Below are positions 62,581-64,000 of a stretch of 64,000 bases of DNA, piece by piece; positions within the stretch are counted from its first letter, which is position 1; every line of letters begins with the position of its first letter. Source of the stretch: Leptolinea sp. UBA5203 (lineage in GTDB: Bacteria; Chloroflexota; Anaerolineae; Anaerolineales; Anaerolineaceae). The translations under genes and the position numbers were made by a program. The stretch lies in assembly GCA_002412765.1 (NCBI GenBank), contig DHVR01000015.1, forward strand, positions 1-64,000. The letters run 5' to 3'. Under the pieces are notes generated by a model, which saw only the letters and a program-made list of their open reading frames with translations, was not told the DNA's origin and searched no databases.

Positions 62581-63525
62581 CTATCGATTAGTAAACTTTA
62601 ATGGTACTTTGAACAATGTCATTAAAAATCCAATACTTTTAGCAACGGGCCCAAATTTTTCAACTACCCATTGCTGCCAATGACGGTATTGAAAAATGCT
62701 AAAAACAAATATTAATACTTGCCACAATAAATAGGCACCATGTAGAAATAATTGCAAATAAATATTTTTCTTTTCTGTTAAGATAATCCTTTCAAAAGCA
62801 GAACATCCTATAGAATATCGTCTCTTTAAGATGTAATTGAGAGTCATTTTAATTTCTGGTACAGCATGATAAACAATCAGATCCGGGATATAAAGCACCT
62901 GGTTCTCAGGGTATCCTGTTTTGAAATTTTCAAATAATATTGTGTCTTCACCAAAAGCCATTTGCTCAGCTCTTGGCCCGAGGGTTTCACTGTTTTTCGA
63001 AACCTTCAAAAAAACTTCTTTCAAAAAAAACATATTGGATCCGGCCAAGTACGCTCCCATTTCCAGCCATTTAAGTTCATTGCCCCAGGTTCGTATTTCA
63101 TATTCATCTTTAAACCAATCCGGCTTTGACGCTAAATAAAATGGATAGATTGGCCCCCCAAAACTTAATAAACCATCAGTAAAGCTGCGAATTGCTTTGT
63201 CTGCATTTTCCAGATAGTAAGCATCTGCCTTACCATCATCATCGAGAAACCCCACATACTTGCCTGATGCTTCTAGAGCGCCGGTTTTCCGAGCATATCC
63301 CACACCGGAAGTTTTTTCTAAAATATATCGAATAGAATGATTTGGGTGATGATCAATGAACGAATCAGTAATTTCCTTTGTACTATCCGTGGAGTTGTTG
63401 TCAACAATCAGGATTTCATATTGATCAGAAGGCAAGGATTGATTAACCAAACTCAGAATCGCGCCTTCAAGTAAATCTTCTCGATTATAGGTACAAATAA
63501 TCATGCTGATTAGAATATCTTTCAT
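62581..63525 (-). CDS. GT2 glycosyltransferase
   Basis: A 314-residue glycosyltransferase with GT-A fold: SMIICTYNREDLLEGAILSL, EILIVDNNSTDSTKEI and the metal-binding GFLDDDGKADAYYL. The acceptor region includes FGEDTILF with the catalytic acid, and the C-terminus has a hydrophobic helix (~265-285) for membrane contact. It adds a sugar in the polysaccharide repeat. The ATG at 63525 is preferred; a TTG five codons earlier is also in frame. Confidence 0.88.
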   Translation of the reverse strand: MKDILISMIICTYNREDLLEGAILSLVNQSLPSDQYEILIVDNNSTDSTKEITDSFIDHHPNHSIRYILEKTSGVGYARKTGALEASGKYVGFLDDDGKADAYYLENADKAIRSFTDGLLSFGGPIYPFYLASKPDWFKDEYEIRTWGNELKWLEMGAYLAGSNMFFLKEVFLKVSKNSETLGPRAEQMAFGEDTILFENFKTGYPENQVLYIPDLIVYHAVPEIKMTLNYILKRRYSIGCSAFERIILTEKKNIYLQLFLHGAYLLWQVLIFVFSIFQYRHWQQWVVEKFGPVAKSIGFLMTLFKVPLKFTNR

Positions 63526-63664
63526 ATTTTCCACATCCAATAAATCCTATTCAACCATTCTAATATAAATTCCTATTCCTGTTTATGAACAACTTACCAT
63601 TGCACCACTTTCCCAAACTATTATATATAGCTTACCTCAACTATAAGATAATCGCAGATGATAA

Positions 63665-63997
63665 TTAGCATTGAGGTTTTTTACTTACAACGTTTTTTAA
63701 ATATGACTGGATTGATTTTGGGATAAACAATCGGTCATATTGATTACCAATCTTTATATATTCCAAAGCTGTTTGCCAATGCTTTTTTAAAATCAAACTA
63801 TTCCGAACTAAGTGTTTGCTAGTATCTAATAACCAGTTTTGAATATGCTCATAATCCTTGTGATTCTTTTCAAGGCGGTTGAGCACATCTCTTGCTACTT
63901 GCAAATTCTCTATCTGGCATTCATACTTTGAACTCAGCTCATCATTAAAAGTTGCTGACCCTGGATGAAACTGATAATTATAATAATCTTGATTCAC
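63665..63997 (-). CDS. Partial protein at the window edge, function not recognised
   Basis: A 110-residue frame running to three bases from the window end; the true start is probably beyond. It is rich in aromatic and charged residues, largely helical, and ends with YIKIGNQYDRLFIPKSIQS. Position upstream of a GT2 gene suggests the C-terminal part of another glycosyltransferase or a glycan-modifying enzyme, but no motif confirms this. Confidence 0.45.
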   Translation of the reverse strand: MNQDYYNYQFHPGSATFNDELSSKYECQIENLQVARDVLNRLEKNHKDYEHIQNWLLDTSKHLVRNSLILKKHWQTALEYIKIGNQYDRLFIPKSIQSYLKNVVSKKPQC

Positions 63998-64000
63998 AGC

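Overview
The window looks like a chromosomal segment of a bacterium of the Chloroflexota, most likely an Anaerolineae-type heterotroph. This is inferred from overall style: many lipoproteins with short lipoboxes followed by Ser/Thr/Pro-rich linkers, several very large GT-C glycosyltransferases, a MATE/ABC exporter pair, a 6-phosphofructokinase with a PKTIDND motif, and a WcaI/WcaF-type polysaccharide locus. There is no rRNA, tRNA, phage, transposase or CRISPR array. Base composition looks moderate overall, richer in G+C in the arsenic operon and visibly richer in A+T in the surface-polysaccharide block after about 50.4 kb.

Layout. 0-5.5 kb (minus strand): a triple-RidA fusion, a VOC/glyoxalase-fold protein, an AraC-type regulator with a GyrI-like domain, a VanZ-like protein and a GT-C glycosyltransferase. 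5.9-12.9 kb (plus): an envelope cluster with a beta-propeller lipoprotein, three membrane-anchored proteins of unknown function and a lipoprotein ending in a peptidoglycan-binding domain. 13.1-16.8 kb: a STAS-like protein and a 982-residue secreted beta-helix protein. 16.9-18.8 kb: a compact arsenic operon (arsR, thioredoxin-type arsC, ACR3) with two matching inverted repeats that look like ArsR operators. 19-24 kb: a propeller lipoprotein, a frameshifted lipoprotein, a DUF2804 protein and a TPR protein. 24-29 kb: Mn-type superoxide dismutase, a polytopic membrane protein, a lipoprotein metallophosphoesterase and a CotH-like kinase. 29-35 kb: MATE and ABC exporters, a YbaK-type deacylase, MntP, a class V aminotransferase and a SlyD-like chaperone. 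35-41 kb: a degenerate receiver protein, an FAD oxidoreductase, a UbiA prenyltransferase, and a photolyase/Rieske oxygenase operon. 41-45 kb: phosphofructokinase, a probable small peptide/RNA gene on the minus strand, DUF2085 and DUF4126 membrane proteins and a lipoprotein.

45.1-50.4 kb (minus) is a thiamine operon: a consensus promoter, a TPP riboswitch, a terminator overlapping the ribosome-binding site, then thiamine pyrophosphokinase, ThiB-, ThiP- and ThiQ-like transporter genes and a DUF402 protein. 50.4-64 kb (minus) is a polysaccharide/glycoconjugate locus: three large GT-C-like membrane proteins, a polyprenyl-phosphate sugar transferase, a WcaI-like glycosyltransferase, a WcaF-like acyltransferase, a GT4-like and a GT2 glycosyltransferase, and a previously hidden C-terminal remnant of another GT2 gene.

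No single large new defence or metabolic system was recognised. The least explained items are the hidden peptide/hairpin gene near 42.4 kb, the paired arsenic operators with an apparently leaderless arsR, the envelope cluster at 5.9-12.4 kb, the metallophosphoesterase/CotH pair, and the FAD/UbiA/Rieske/photolyase neighbourhood.
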